The notes under the pieces: model-generated | What the model saw: the letters and a program-made list of their open reading frames with translations, nothing else | What the model was told of the DNA's origin: nothing | Database searches by the model: none | Shown: positions 25,896 through 37,773 of the stretch, piece by piece | Layout of the letters: the number at the start of each line of letters is the position of its first letter | Position numbering within the stretch: position 1 is the first letter of the stretch | Translations under genes and position numbers: made by a program | Assembly: GCA_950295325.1 (NCBI GenBank) | Contig: OX485803.1 | Location: forward strand, 17,980,001-18,044,000 | DNA: 64,000 nucleotides | Origin: Polytrichum commune | Lineage: Eukaryota > Streptophyta > Polytrichopsida > Polytrichales > Polytrichaceae | Reading direction: 5' to 3'

Positions 25896-26393
25896 CACTC
25901 TTGGAGACTTGTGCATGGATATGAATTTATGGGTGGTGTTCCATTCTATATTTAGCCTCTAACATGCCCCCCCCCCACTATCTTAACCTTCATGGGAAGA
26001 AGTTTAGACAATAAGAAGAAACTGATGCTGGTATGAAATAATGAATAAGATAATGTTGGTATGAATATTGAGAATAATGTCAGTATTGTTAGTGAATAGT
26101 GTTGTTATGAACAATATTTTTAATGAATAATGCCTAGATGAACAATGCTTCATGTGAATTATGCCGGATTCATGTGAGTAGGCCGGGAGTTTAGCTCCAC
26201 CCAATTTTCCAAGTGTCAGCTTGATTGTACAAATATCACCACTTTGTTTGAGGGCCCCACATAATATAATTGACATATTCCAATGCCCATGGAATTGACC
26301 CACATGGCTAAATAATGTTGGACTAGAGAGGCAATATCATTGATATAATCATAGTTCAAGTATTACTGGCATACCTATTGACGCACCTATTGG

Positions 26394-26749
26394 CACTACA
26401 AGGATCACGTGATGTTGCCACTAGAGGTAGATTTTAGGTGTCCAAATTTATAAATGTAGTTTCTCCTTATACAAAAAATCTACCTCCTAGTGGCAAAGAT
26501 TACACTAAATATTGTATTTAGTGTCACTTATTATTTGGAATTATCCAATGCTATAACTATTTACTGTGCATCTCATTTTTCCCCAACAAAGGTAGATTGG
26601 TTGTTTGGACATTATAAGACATTAACATCTTTACTTGATAAGAAAATTACATCAATAGTAAAAAGATGTAGGAATGTGTAACTCCAAATAGTAAGTCACA
26701 CTAAATAACATATTTAGTATAGTGGTGTTGGTATATGCTCCTTGTAGTG
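26394..26749. mobile_element. Composite CACTA-like MITE containing nested inverted repeats
   Basis: The ends read CACTACAAGG and CCTTGTAGTG, perfect 10-bp inverted repeats starting with CACTA. Inside lies a fold-back at 26417-26495 (arms GCCACTAGAGGTAGATTTT and its near complement). Inside that side begins a second inverted repeat based on ACACTAAATA..TATTTAGTGT. This last family recurs at 36184-36411. The flanking trinucleotides (TGG and TGT) match at only two of three positions, so the CACTA call is moderate. Confidence 0.5.
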
Positions 26750-26925
26750 TGTGGCCACTTTGAACATTTATATGCGGGAGTATGAACACCCACAAATACA
26801 TTCCCTTGAGCACGTTGAAAAAGCCAATAAGGAGCATGAAAGTTAAGCTTGCTTTTTCTAAAGTTAACATGAAGAATATGTTTTGGATAATCGAAATAAC
26901 TTATAGATATCTTAAAGGAATGTTC

Positions 26926-26956
<31 letters not shown>

Positions 26957-28400
26957 TTTCAAACATACCTTTATGTCATCGACCATTACATGTCACTCTT
27001 TGTTATACTAGGTGCACTCATCTTAGAGAAAGAGATTGATGATGTAGTGTTAAAACGTAAATAATTCTAAATACTACTAACTTATACTTGTCATGGTGAC
27101 CATGGTATTCATGAATACTAGCAGGGATATTGATATTATGAAAAGATTAGTAATTGGTGGGGTGTAGTGTGGGGCATAAAACACACAGCTTCTTGCTAAA
27201 AACATAAATTAACCAAATGCCGGTTTCTGGCGGAGCAAGCATGAATGAAGAGCCTCATTTGCCCGCAATCTATTGCCCTCTTTCAAGGGTAGGTTTTAGG
27301 CTGGGACCTTGAAATTAGAAATTGAAAGGAACATGGCACTAACCACATGTGTGCATGTAAGATGTCTTTGAGTTTTGGAAAGTATGCGTAGGGACACCTT
27401 GGGGCTGAGTAAGCAAATTGGTTTATGCTGCGGTTTGTAGTTAAGATGGACCGGGTTCAAAATCCTCAGAGACCCCGCCCATAAGTTAGTGACACAATAA
27501 ATTGCTATCTCTCTTGCTTGAGTCGTCAATGGTAGAGTTTGTGCAACAACACCTAGAAGGAGCTTGAAATTTTTTTATTGATTTAATCAAACACAATATG
27601 AGTAAAAAAGAAAGGATAGATCCATTTAAAGTCCATTGGCTACTTTTTTGCCAGTCTATTAGGAATATGCCAGAGATGGGGATTGTTCCATTCAAATTAA
27701 AATGAATGCCAACAATGAAAGGGACTTTTGGGCCAGGGTGCATACCCTATCACTACAAGCATACGAGTCCACAGTAATTGACCTGCTGATAGTGTGTGCT
27801 TGTTCCCGATTTTCCAAGCAGCGACAACTATTTAACAAAGTGAAATTGAAGTACTGATGGAAAACTAAGTGTTTTTTTTTTTGGTTGGATGATTACAAGC
27901 TCATACTAAGTTACCACCACATTGAAAGGGCTGAGTGACACTTATATGATCCAATACGCTTCAGTACCTAGTTTGCAACATTGAGTAGAGCTTTACCAAA
28001 TGCTTATTGTCTGCCTACCTATTCAAAGAATCTGCTCAAGGCTTGGCGCCATGTGTGTCATTAAACGGTAATATAAAATATTTTTGGTTCACAAACTTAT
28101 CTGGAGGATTTGAAATTTCAGGCTGAGCAGCATTTAACAGCGAAACCTCTGCCATCATGATCGCCCAAACTCCAATGCACAAAGTTATGGGCACGCCTTC
28201 AGCTCAATCAGGATTCAAACATCACTTTGCGCAGAAAAATAGTTTCACAGGCTGTTACATTTTCGGCTATGAGACCACATTTGAATTCTGAATTATCCAC
28301 ATTACATAATTCTATGAGCTGTATATACAATAGAACTACAATCATTCATTCACCTGTTGCTCTAAAAGAGTAGACACACTACAACTATACAGGGGGCATT
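26750..28400. other. Intergenic with a dinucleotide tract and a tRNA-like block
   Basis: A (TA)n(CA)n tract spans 26928-26956. Apart from the tRNA-like block at 27385-27480, no gene or clear repeat was identified. Confidence 0.45.
27385..27480 (+). repeat. Possible tRNA-derived SINE head
   Basis: An A-box-like TAAGCAAATTGG and a B-box-like GGGTTCAAAATCC occur with tRNA-like spacing, and a GGGGC start faces a GACCCC end. The T stem does not pair well, so this is not a functional tRNA. It may be the Pol III promoter of a SINE; the body and tail were not delimited. Confidence 0.35.
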
Positions 28401-29042
28401 GGCATTGAGTTCTTGTCACTCTAATGGAACTCTCAAATCTACAAGAGGGGCTAGATTTGGAGATCCTCCAGTGACAAAATTCCAGCACCAATCCTCTCAT
28501 ATGGTTGAACCTGTGACATCATCCTCAACAAGTTCAAGCTTCTGGCAACCACCTAGTATTATGCATATAAAAAGATCCCACCTGCCCACCTCACTCGACC
28601 CACTCCTCAAATAATAAAGAGATTGAAACGAACATAACATCATAAAGAGATTGGATTACGTCCTCAAATTTTCTCGACTATTCCACACTCAATAATGAAC
28701 ACATTTGGAGGACCTATAAATCTAGCTAGTTAAGGAAGTTACACACATGCACTTTTGATAACCATAACTAAATCATGAGAGATCCAATTTTCAATCTAAT
28801 TTTTGTTTCATAGCTTTACTAATGTAACACAAATTTGACGATGGTAAATCCAATCAATAGAACATAGAGAATAAGAAAAACAAAGCAAAAAACGCCCACT
28901 TACAACCCCGGGACAACACAATACCTTAACCTTGTGACTGTTGATCTGACAGATACTGTGGTCCTTGCCGCCTTCATTAATGAATGGATCTGTGTTGTAC
29001 AAGAAACGTGTCTTACGGCTACTCACTCCAGCAGATGACATG
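28401..29042 (-). CDS. Unassigned gene fragment, minus strand
   Basis: A plausible first exon runs from an ATG at 29042 down to about 28922, encoding MSSAGVSSRKTRF and then YNTDPFINEGGKDHSICQ, and ends at a GTTAAG or GTATTG donor. A second possible exon on the same strand lies at about 28560-28450, after an ATACTAG acceptor, reading VVARSLNLLRMMSQVQPYER. I recognise neither and cannot confirm that they belong together. The sequence is clearly less AT-rich than the flanks, which is why it is listed. Confidence 0.3.
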
Positions 29043-29337
29043 TTAACCATCACACACGCTCCCGCCCAAGACTCCCACAAGAGTGTTGTCACAAAAATTT
29101 ATTAAGCTTCAAGATCATATTAATGAAATATTGTTGGTCTGCACTGGTTGACCTGACTGGGAGCATGCGTGATGGAAAATGGGTCAAATGCTCGGGAGAA
29201 GTGACCAGAAAGCACAGTTCTGATACTACATAGATGCATTGTGCAAGATCAAATTGGACTTGGAGCTGCCTGCAACTAATTCCTGTGACAGCCTCATTGA
29301 TTCTTCAATATTGGTGTCACCTCCTTGTCATTTATAG

Positions 29338-29619
29338 GATCCCTTCATAGACCAGGGTACAAAGGATAATGGGAGGCGAATTTCTTCTGACATCATCGAC
29401 CCTAAGAGGATCAGTTCCAAGGCTAGCTACTCTTTGCAGAAATACATCAATATACCTAAGCTCAAATTCCTGAAAAGACTGGAGAGGAAAGCCAACATGC
29501 CCAAAAAATCTTCAAAACCCTCTACGAAATGGTTCCTCCATGGACAGTTTGGATCTGTAGTGCCTGGGAGGAGAAGCGAGCAAGATGATAGATTTGCGCC
29601 GTATGGAAATGCTATATGA
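29338..29619 (+). CDS. Unassigned terminal exon, plus strand
   Basis: A 94-codon open frame follows a good acceptor (CCTTGTCATTTATAG) and ends in TGA. It encodes a basic peptide: DPFIDQGTKDNGRR, then LKFLKRLERKANMPKKSSKP, then a WFLHGQFGSVVPGRR segment. Base composition and length suggest a real last exon of a nuclear gene, but no upstream exon or family was identified. Its start (DPFIDQGTKD) resembles DPFINEGGKD in the minus-strand fragment nearby, which may be coincidence or a duplicated exon. Confidence 0.35.
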   Translation, partial: DPFIDQGTKDNGRRISSDIIDPKRISSKASYSLQKYINIPKLKFLKRLERKANMPKKSSKPSTKWFLHGQFGSVVPGRRSEQDDRFAPYGNAI

Positions 29620-31384
29620 GCCCCATGGAAATCTGGCGATGGGTCAACTATGGAGAACTTGCTATTCTGCCCCATACAAGATGAATCAAGCAACTATCAA
29701 TCGAACACTCTGCTTGCTAAACTGAAGGAGCTGCCCCTCTTCTTATAAGCCTTCATGTCGTGTCTAAAAGGAGCTCGCGATCCACCTGTCCGAATTCGAA
29801 GGCCACGAGGCCCAAGATCATGTAGCCCGATTTTTCCTTAAGAAACACTAATAGTGCCTACCTGCTCTACCCAGAGTCCTACATTCATTACCATCAGCAC
29901 TGGACAGTGATAACCGATATTCTTCACGTTGAATTTTTTATACAAGGGTGCTGTGTGGCTACCGAAAAGAATATGCATCGAGGATGTTGGAGTTTACTTG
30001 CAGCAAAAAATGCGCTGCCATAGCCATGGCACAAAAGCGTCCAACTCCAGTTTTGTGGACCCCATGAGAGGATAAACAATTGTTTCTTTTGAGGGGGTTC
30101 AATTGAATTATAAACATGTGTCATGCTGTGACAAATGAGGTTGCAGCATCATGTAATTGACCGAATGCTAATTAAGTTGATGGAGTCAAATTGGTTATCT
30201 ATGAAATTAATGTCAAGCTACAGGTGGGAGACATGGCGACAGCTATATGCACCACAAGTGTGACAAGTTCTGAGGTAGATATTGTGTGGGCCTTTCTTTG
30301 GGACCCATACCTTGACATTTGTTTTTTTACAACCCACTCTGAAACTTGCTTGAATTGAATTCCTAGATTAATGTGCTGAACTTCCTGCTTTGCCTTCTAC
30401 TAAACAATCATCTTTAGAAAGTTTACCATATGGCAGTCTTGCATTGCTTGAGACCCATCCAAATCCCATGTGAAAATTAGAGCTCAGCATCAAAATAGAT
30501 AGACCAAGAAGCACCTCCCACGATTTCGTGTATACTCAAAGGCTCAGAGGTTAACCCCTAAATGCCGAACCAAAATCTATCCAAATCCGCTTAAACAATT
30601 CAGTCGAATTCAGAAGTTTAGTAAAGAAAACCGACACCTCTTATGGTAAATATGACGGTATGAAGGGAAGCTCTGTGACATCCTGACTGTTTGGACAATT
30701 TTTTTAAAATTGTCCAAGAGTCTGAACTCCAAAAACTAGAACGCTAACATTTACGCTGGGATTGTTGAGCCGAGGTGACTACGCAGACAAAAACGCCCAC
30801 CTCAGCCTTCACAGGTTAATAGGCCTTGGATTCATCGAAACCCAAACTGCCATTTACCAGTGTTCAAGGGATTTGAAGGTTCGCGGGATATGCCCTGGGG
30901 CCCAGGACAATAATGCACATCCACTACTACTCAGCACAAACATCGTCTTCAACCTCTCCTGATGGTAGCCTAGCCTAGCCTAGTCTAGTCTAGTATCCAG
31001 AGGTGAGGTAGTCTAGTCTTCAGAAGCTAAACAAATGGGTTTCAAGGTCATGGATGAAAAGATAGGTAATTAAGTTAGTTTATTAGCGTTGTGGGTGTTT
31101 CTTGGTGATGGAGGTTGTTTCTTCGTGCCTGAACTGAAGCATTCCAAGTCTGTGTCTCAAGTGAGGACTCGAAACAAGTGGTGTTGGATGACTACCAGCT
31201 TTGGGTGCCGGCTTGTACGGGCTGTCTGGGGGAGTGTGTGGGATCATGCCAAGGAATATCCTTGGTTTCTCTTAGAAAATACGGGGTCACGCGTGCAGAT
31301 ATTCCCAACGTCCTGAAAGCAATACATGCAGATGGAGTGTGGTGGGTTATTGGAATTAGCGACAAGGGCGATCGGATCGGGTCA
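29620..31384. other. Intergenic, nothing assigned
   Basis: Moderate GC and short open frames on both strands, none with a recognised domain. A small tandem of CCTAG/TCTAG units occurs at 30967-31000. Confidence 0.4.
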
Positions 31385-31432
31385 AGTCCCTCCCTCCCCT
31401 CCTTCCCCTCCCTCCCCTCCCTCCCCTCTTCT
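31385..31432. repeat. Polypyrimidine (CTCCC)n tract
   Basis: About 48 bases consist of C and T only, mostly CTCCC and TTCCCC units. The complementary strand carries many runs of three or more G and could form a G-quadruplex or a triplex. Confidence 0.8.
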
Positions 31433-31784
31433 TGCGAGCCCTCTTTGGAGACATCAACTGCACATGCATATTCGATTCTCCCTCCCTCGCAAAGGAGCAC
31501 ACAGGTCCTTTGCAAACTAAGTTAGTATATTGATTTTATGAAGGAGGAGGAAAAACAATGGGCATGCATTCCAACGGTACAGACAGAGTCCGTGAGAGGA
31601 ACATGGACGATGTAGAATGGTGCCACAAAGTCAGTCAAGGCTCCTCCTCTCGTTGCAGGAAAATTAACTTATATGCAGTTGTGGATCCTCCGCATACAAG
31701 AGAGATATTCGAACCGAATTAATCAGGGAGTGGTTTTCAATAGTCAACGTAACCTACAGGTGCAACTCCTTTAACTTATGTTGA

Positions 31785-32100
31785 GGTAGACGTGCCTAAA
31801 TCGAACACAACTATACCTCTCGACACCTACATTTGAGTGGCGTGTGAGTAGGTGTGGATCTAAGAACTGGCATCAAAAAGTCATGTGTTTAAAAGAGACT
31901 GGATTATGCGTTCAGCATATCCTAGCCATTCGGGGGTCAATAGTCAACATGAATTGGGGGGGGGGGGGGAGGGTATATATAACCACTCAATGAACACGAG
32001 AACCTTCATCGTGATAATGAATAAGATATTCATATGAGCTCCAAAAACTATGAAGCAAATAACTATGGGCATGATTTGAATTTGTTAATCATCTTGCACC
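31785..32100. repeat. Dispersed repeat G, copy 1
   Basis: Matches 35288-35550 in the same orientation: shared GAGGTAGACGTGC / GAGGTAGATGTGC, TTTAAAAGAGA.TGGATTATG and CACGAGAA.CTTCA. A G-run of about 12 lies within this copy at 31957, where the other copy has five G. Confidence 0.6.
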
Positions 32101-32227
32101 ACCCTAGAAGAAGCGGGTGTAGAGAGAAAAGTATCCGTCTAAGGCAAGTCTTCCTTACCACTACAAGGATTGTGTGGTCTTACCACCGGTTCTCCTCCAC
32201 CAGAGCCCAACATTTTCCTTTTTAATT

Positions 32228-32556
32228 GCACCCATACCCAGACCATGCCCATCAGCAGTGACCTATGCCCACCCATAGCATGACATGTGCCCACCCATGC
32301 CCACCCACGCCCCACCCATGCTATTCAAATTGCGCCCATGTATTCAAAAATTGTGTAATGTGTATTGTGTAATTGTGTAATGTGTCTTGTATGATTGTGT
32401 AATTGTGCCCCACCCATGCCCACCCATGAACAATAATATCGTAGCCATGCCCAACCATGCCCAACCATGCCCACCCATGAACAATAATATTGCACCCATG
32501 CCCACCCAAAACCCATGGGCATGGGTGGGTATGGGCATGGGCATGGGTATGGGCAC
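32228..32556. repeat. CCCATGCCCACC minisatellite with inverted end
   Basis: Many imperfect CCCACCCATG / CCCAACCATG units occur, with two copies of a longer unit containing CCATGAACAATAATAT, and a TGTGTAATTGTG tandem in the middle. At 32513-32550 the same motif appears inverted (GGGCATGGGTGGG), so the array can fold back on itself. The open frames across it are artefacts of the repeat. Confidence 0.75.
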
Positions 32557-32559
32557 CCA

Positions 32560-34056
32560 ATGTAGGGCTCTGTCCTCCACTAGATGCCTCGAAAATCTAT
32601 GAATGTGAATTTAATGAGGATCTACCACTTTCATAGATCATAAAACCACTGAGTGGTAGAGAACTACAACCTTTCTTCTCACTGTTATGGCTTCACTCTA
32701 AATTCAAAAGTTTTCACTAATTTAGTTTAAGAGAAATTAGATGAGATGCATAGTATATTAGAACACCACATTATCTACAAATAATAAAGAGATTTATGTA
32801 GTGTGCAAGAGATGACATTTCGCATTTCAACACCGGACCCTTCCATATCCTAGATTTGTGTTCTAAAATGAATAGACGTGCGATATTTGAGAAGATATCG
32901 ATGACTTCAAGAAGGGTGCCCATAATAGAGGCCTCTTTACCTTGTAGATGGGATACATTAGGCATATTCTTTCTTACTCAAGAATCTCCAAATTTCTCAT
33001 TGGGTAGTTTTAAGCATCCCTCGGTGGCAATAGACATGAGAAAAGTAGGCCACAACGGGTATAGTGCGAGGGTGGTCGGTCGAGTTGCGGATATGCTTTG
33101 GATTGTCATGTAGAAGGTGGTGGGAGTGTCAGCTAATCCATGTCAAGGGTTGACACATGGACATTCATGCATCTCTAGGCTAGGCTATGGAAGAAAGTAT
33201 CTAAGGTAGGTGGGTCTTAAATGGTTACTTTCTCCAAATGGCTCACACTTCTCCTAAGATAGGAAACACACAATTAGTACAAGATGGTCGGCAAATCCAA
33301 ATCGAGGTCGTAGCCATTTCTCTCATTACACTTTAAATTCCGTAGTATCACACCTGTGGCAACATAAGTGCACGTAATATTACGGAGTTTTGTAGTGTTA
33401 GCATGGATGCGTGATACTACAAAATTAGTGTAGCATGTGACATTATGGAATAATGCAAAGGAGATGTGAGGATAATTTGGATTCATTCTCCTGTCACCTA
33501 CGCTAGTGTGGTCCACTCCACTTGGTCCTCCCGGGCGATGTGGCAGATGCATGCACCAACATTCAACAAGTGGCATAAAAAGAAGAAGAAGAAGAAGAAG
33601 AAGAAGAATAAGGAGGTGACACTCCACATGTTGACACATGGCACAATGCGAGGGTGTGGGTTGACTTTTTTGGTGGTTTTGCATTAATGACAAATTTTGT
33701 GAGATAAGGGAGAGAAATGTGACAATAAGGAGTGAGATTTGAACTACGAACATCCGTTCCATAGGGTTTCGGATATTAGAGAGTGTGTGACATTATGGAG
33801 GTTGATGTTATGGAGTTTAGGGTGTATTTTTGGAGCTCGTAAGGATATCTTACTCAATACCGAAGCGAAGATTTTCATTCTCAATAAATGACCGTATAGG
33901 TTGCCCCCCAATAATGTTGACTGTTGACTTTGAAATGGTAATTATGTTTTGAACACAGAGTCCAATCTTTTCTGAATACGTTTCTTTTTGGTATCTATTA
34001 TTGGAACCACACGATAACCATATAGCACTCGAACATAGGTATCGTAATAAGAAAAG
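32560..34056. other. Intergenic, nothing assigned
   Basis: Contains an (AAG)n tract at 33578-33609. Local echoes of GTGACATTATGGA occur at 33437 and 33787. The open frame across the (AAG)n region is low-complexity. Confidence 0.45.
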
Positions 34057-34059
34057 TAA

Positions 34060-34576
34060 GGGCATCTGTAGTGGATCTAGGTAAAGCTCACTGCAAACCA
34101 AAACCTATCTTTTGACTGACCTAAAATTAGAAACTGAAATTACCATCATTAGAAGCACACCTAAATAAACGTGAGATATTTCTCAAGAAAAAAGAATTGT
34201 AAAAATTTGACGTAGGTGAAATCCCTCATTGAAAACACCACATTTTCAAAATTTAGAGGGAGTGCACCAAATCTTGCTTTAAAATGGAAAGATCCTCCCA
34301 CACTCCCTCCAAATTTTTGACATTTAGAGGGAGTGTGGGAGGATCTTTCCATTTTTAAGCAAGATTTGGTGCACTCCCTCTAAATTTTGAAAATGTGGTG
34401 TTTTTAATGAGGGATTTCACCTACGTCAAATTTTTACAATTCTTTTTTCTTGAGAAATATCTCACGTTTATTTAGGTGTGCTTCTAATGATGGTAATTTC
34501 AGTTTCTAATTTTAGGTCAGTCAAAAGATAGGTTTTGGTTTGCAGTGAGCTTTACCTAGATCCACTACAGATGCCC
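34060..34576. mobile_element. PIF/Harbinger-type fold-back MITE, 517 bp
   Basis: Almost the whole element is one inverted repeat. The left half from GGGCATCTGTAGTGGATC is mirrored by the right half ending in its reverse complement, with an unpaired centre of only a few bases near 34315. It is flanked by TAA on both sides (34057-34059 and 34577-34579), the 3-bp duplication typical of PIF/Harbinger (Tourist) elements. Arm identity is very high, so the palindrome is young or recently homogenised. A transcript would form a roughly 250-bp hairpin, a possible source of small RNAs. Confidence 0.85.
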
Positions 34577-34579
34577 TAA

Positions 34580-36183
34580 CCGAATTAAAGGGCTGTCTAC
34601 CTTATATGAGTTAATTTTGGATTAGTAGTTTGATGCTTTAGGGTCTTGCACACATACTTTGAAAGTCTTCAGCCTTCTGATAAAAATATGTCCATTACAA
34701 GAGGAATCATTGGCAGATAGCATGTGACATAAGCTTAACTTATATGGCCTTCAATGAAAACTGAGGTCCGAGTTCCAATTACATCCTTTATTTGATCCAA
34801 TGTGTATTGGCTTGTCCAAAAATGAGATTATCTGCCTAAAGACTCTCACCTCTGAAACTATGTCCCATGTTCGGATGGGCCAATGGAAAATTGTTCCATA
34901 TGAATGGCAGATGATGGTTGCAAAGTAGTTCATGTGCAACTATGTGCAATCGTTCTATGGTGTACGAGAACATGTCTCCACCTATGAAAATAGGCACTAA
35001 GCCATCCCTGCTCCCATGCCCACACAAGCATGGGAAGGAGACAATGAACAGACAATGCATGTCAGTGTAAAAACGTTGATTTTTTTTAAAAAAATTTCTT
35101 TTCTAGATGGACATTTGAACTTCATATCAAAGAATGTCACTGCAAATATGGCACAAGCGTGCAAGATTGATGCAAATATTGTCATGCAACCAATCAGTAG
35201 TCATAATAGGGACCTTTTGTAGCATACCTTTCTGATTATTACTTGGTAACAAATTATCTACCTTGTTGTGAAACATATTTTAAGTTGTTGCCTGAGGTAG
35301 ATGTGCTTAATTTTGTTATTTCTCTTAATTGGACACTTATTTTTGTGGCATGTGCTTATGTGTGGCTCCAAGAACGAATACCAAAATGACATGTTTTTAA
35401 AAGAGATTGGATTATGTGTTTACCATTCTAGACTCGATAGTCAATATAATTGGGGGTAATCTATATGACCACTTGATGAGCACGAGAATCTTCACTTGAG
35501 GGTTGTGGCTACAACCTTGATTTGGATTTGTTGACCATCTTGTACTAAATTCGCGTGTCTCATCCTTTAAGAGAAGTGGGCTAGTCAACAGAAGTACTCA
35601 TTTAAGACCCATCTAAGGTAGATATACAAAAAATGGTGAAAATAAGTTGATTCGGCCAAAAAGAGTGGCTTGAATTTGGTGCAATCTTTTTTAGAGATGG
35701 AGTCTTGGAACCAATAAGGAATGCAAGTTGTTTCATCATTTTATTCCATGTAAATAATTAGTTACATTTTCCCAAAGAGGCAAGTAAGTCAAACCCCCCT
35801 ACTAATATATAGTAGAGTCCCCCGGATTTGAGCATCAAAATATCCTACTCTGCATATGAATGCATACAAACCGGTTAAGTCAATGGCACCCAAAAGTGAT
35901 CTCAAGTGGTGTGAAACAACACCTATCCGACAAATCACTGCACCGTACCCCACCTATCATTGCCTTCTTATCGTGCCACCACTTTTATAATCAGACATTT
36001 AGGGTCCACACAAAAAAGAAAATTTACCCCTAGTCTAGTGCACCAATCGTGGACAATCACCGTTTTCTTATTTTCTACCTTACCTTACTCAAGTTTGAGT
36101 ATTCATTACCAAAATAGACATACCGATATATACAATTTCACACAACTATTTTATATGGTGCACCACACTTTCTTACTACCACC
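34580..36183. other. Intergenic with dispersed repeat G copy 2 (35288-35550)
   Basis: No gene recognised. Repeat G copy 2 is the partner of 31785-32100. Confidence 0.45.
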
Positions 36184-36411
36184 AACTAGTGTGTATGCAA
36201 AATATGATATTTAGTGTGACTTACTGTTTGGAGTTACATGTTCCTATATCTTTTTACTATTAATGTATTATTTTACCAAGTAAAGATGTTAATGTTCTAT
36301 AGTGTGCAAACAACCAATTCAACCATGGTTGGTGCACAGTAGACAATTACAACATTGCGTAATTCTGAATAGTAAGTCACACTAAATATCATATTTTGTG
36401 TAGTGGCGTAC
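36184..36411. mobile_element. MITE with ACACTAAATAT ends
   Basis: Inverted ends contain AAAATATGATATTTAGTGTG on the left and the near reverse complement on the right, followed inward by ACTTACTGTTTGGAGTTAC / GTAATTCTGAATAGTAAGT. The same ends occur at 26494-26734. Single palindromes of this type lie at 47738-47775 and 56363-56400. No coding content. Confidence 0.6.
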
Positions 36412-36528
36412 TTGATTATTGTGTTCACACACAACCCTGGGTTTCGACAATGATTTAATTCAGCCTGCCTCTAAATCCATCCATAAAGCCGCTTGGGAAT
36501 CAACACTTCCTCTTTCCTTAAGCATGTA

Positions 36529-36652
36529 CTCCCTCCGTCCCAAAATTATTGTCCTACTTCTTGGAGTTTAACATCCCAAAATGTTTGTCTGACCAACATA
36601 TTGGGATACTAAACTCCAGGGAGTAGGACAATAATTTTGGGACGGGAGGGAG
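36529..36652. mobile_element. Stowaway MITE (Tc1/mariner superfamily)
   Basis: Starts CTCCCTCCGTCCCAAAATTA and ends with its near-perfect reverse complement. It is flanked by TA on both sides (36527-36528 and 36653-36654). These are the diagnostic Stowaway ends and target site. Length is 124 bp and there is no coding capacity. Confidence 0.92.
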
Positions 36653-36712
36653 TATGTTGTTTACAAGAAGATGGGCTCTAGTGCCTAGGAAGTTTTAGGG
36701 CATATATAGTTG

Positions 36713-36886
36713 GTCGAGATCCGAGTGATTCTAAACCCAGCCGATTACATGTTGACATCATCTTCCGGTTTTGCTTTCATTCATTTGAGGAGGTATATTC
36801 TTCTATAGATTCCTCCCTCTAAAATGATCGGTATTTCTCCTAAAGTCTCCAACTTCAACCGGTTCATGTGTAACTAATCACCAGTT
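36713..36886. repeat. Dispersed repeat A, copy 2
   Basis: Partner of 2046-2237, with small insertions (for example an extra ATC after GTTGACATC). Confidence 0.6.
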
Positions 36887-36978
36887 TTTCCCCGGACATA
36901 GATGGACATAGAGTCTCAAATACAAACTGCAAATCTTTCAGGTCACCACAAATCTCATAGATCCATCACTCTTTCGAA

Positions 36979-37004
36979 GGGTTTAGGGTTTAGGGTTTAG
37001 GGTT
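36979..37004. repeat. Interstitial plant telomere repeat
   Basis: About three and a half TTTAGGG units in tandem. It is too short to be a telomere and probably reflects repair or a transposon remnant. Confidence 0.85.
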
Positions 37005-37203
37005 CACCACACATGATGATGTTCACAACACCCTAAACATATTAATTGTGTAGGGTGTGCTACTCCACGGCCATATCAATCAATACTTAGCAAGTGGTGT
37101 GGGTTATGTTTGTGGGCCTGGCATTTGGAGCTACGAAATTGAGCATCAATGGGTGCATGCCCGCCATGTCGGGGCCAAGTCCATTTGAATGGCGATTTCC
37201 TCA

Positions 37204-37773
37204 CGTGTTGTTTACACCATGGATCAGGAGGATGTCCCAAGGCCCTGTAAAACCTGTGATTGGCTGTTGAATTCATCCCGGGACGACTTTGGTTTACACC
37301 AAGAAAAAAAGTGTCGGAGTGACCATGGAGTTCGAGGTCCCCAAAAAGACATGTTTTGAGGCTTGCATTGTCCACGGACATGAGCCAACGGGTATTGTGG
37401 TGGGAGAGGCAAAAGAGGTGCTCTAGTAGGCAAAAGGCAAGGGTGCATGGTAGAGACATGATGTTATAAGTATTTTTAAATAAAATACTTTTGGGGGAAG
37501 AGAAGACGAAGACAAGAGAATGATCGAACTTGACTTCTTCTTTTTTCAAGACTGCACTTTTTGGGCATATATTAAAAAAATCGGCACATCCACTTTTGGT
37601 GCATGGTCATTCCTCTTGGTTCATCTTCGGTTTACACGTTGTGAGGGGCCTAAAGGCTTTGTAAATTGAATTTTTTAAGAAATCGAACCACGGATGTTGG
37701 ACCATTGAGTCGGGCGATGGGAAAAGACCATCTTCCATGGTCCAATTACATGGTCCATGGTGTAAACCATCCC
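37204..37773. mobile_element. TIR element H, copy 1 (degraded)
   Basis: The ends contain TGTTTACACCATGGATCA on the left and the reverse complement of TGGTTTACACCATGGACCA on the right. The outer thirds match the larger copy at 47061-48193 (for example CCCGGGA..ACTT.GGTTTACAC, GAGGTCCCCAAAA and GCATGGTCATTC). It has no transposase. The 3-bp flanks are TCA and TTA. Confidence 0.6.

Noticed and set aside
27385-27480. Functional tRNA gene
   Set aside because: A and B boxes are present but the T stem and anticodon stem do not pair, so at most it is SINE-related.
31178-31525. 115-codon plus-strand frame
   Set aside because: Runs into the (CTCCC)n tract; the opposite strand is equally open, and no family is recognised.
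32321-32602. Several overlapping open frames on both strands
   Set aside because: They are produced by the CCCACCCATG minisatellite, which lacks stops in several frames.
33274-33762. 162-codon minus-strand open frame
   Set aside because: Its core is a leucine run made by the (AAG)n microsatellite; no family features on either side.
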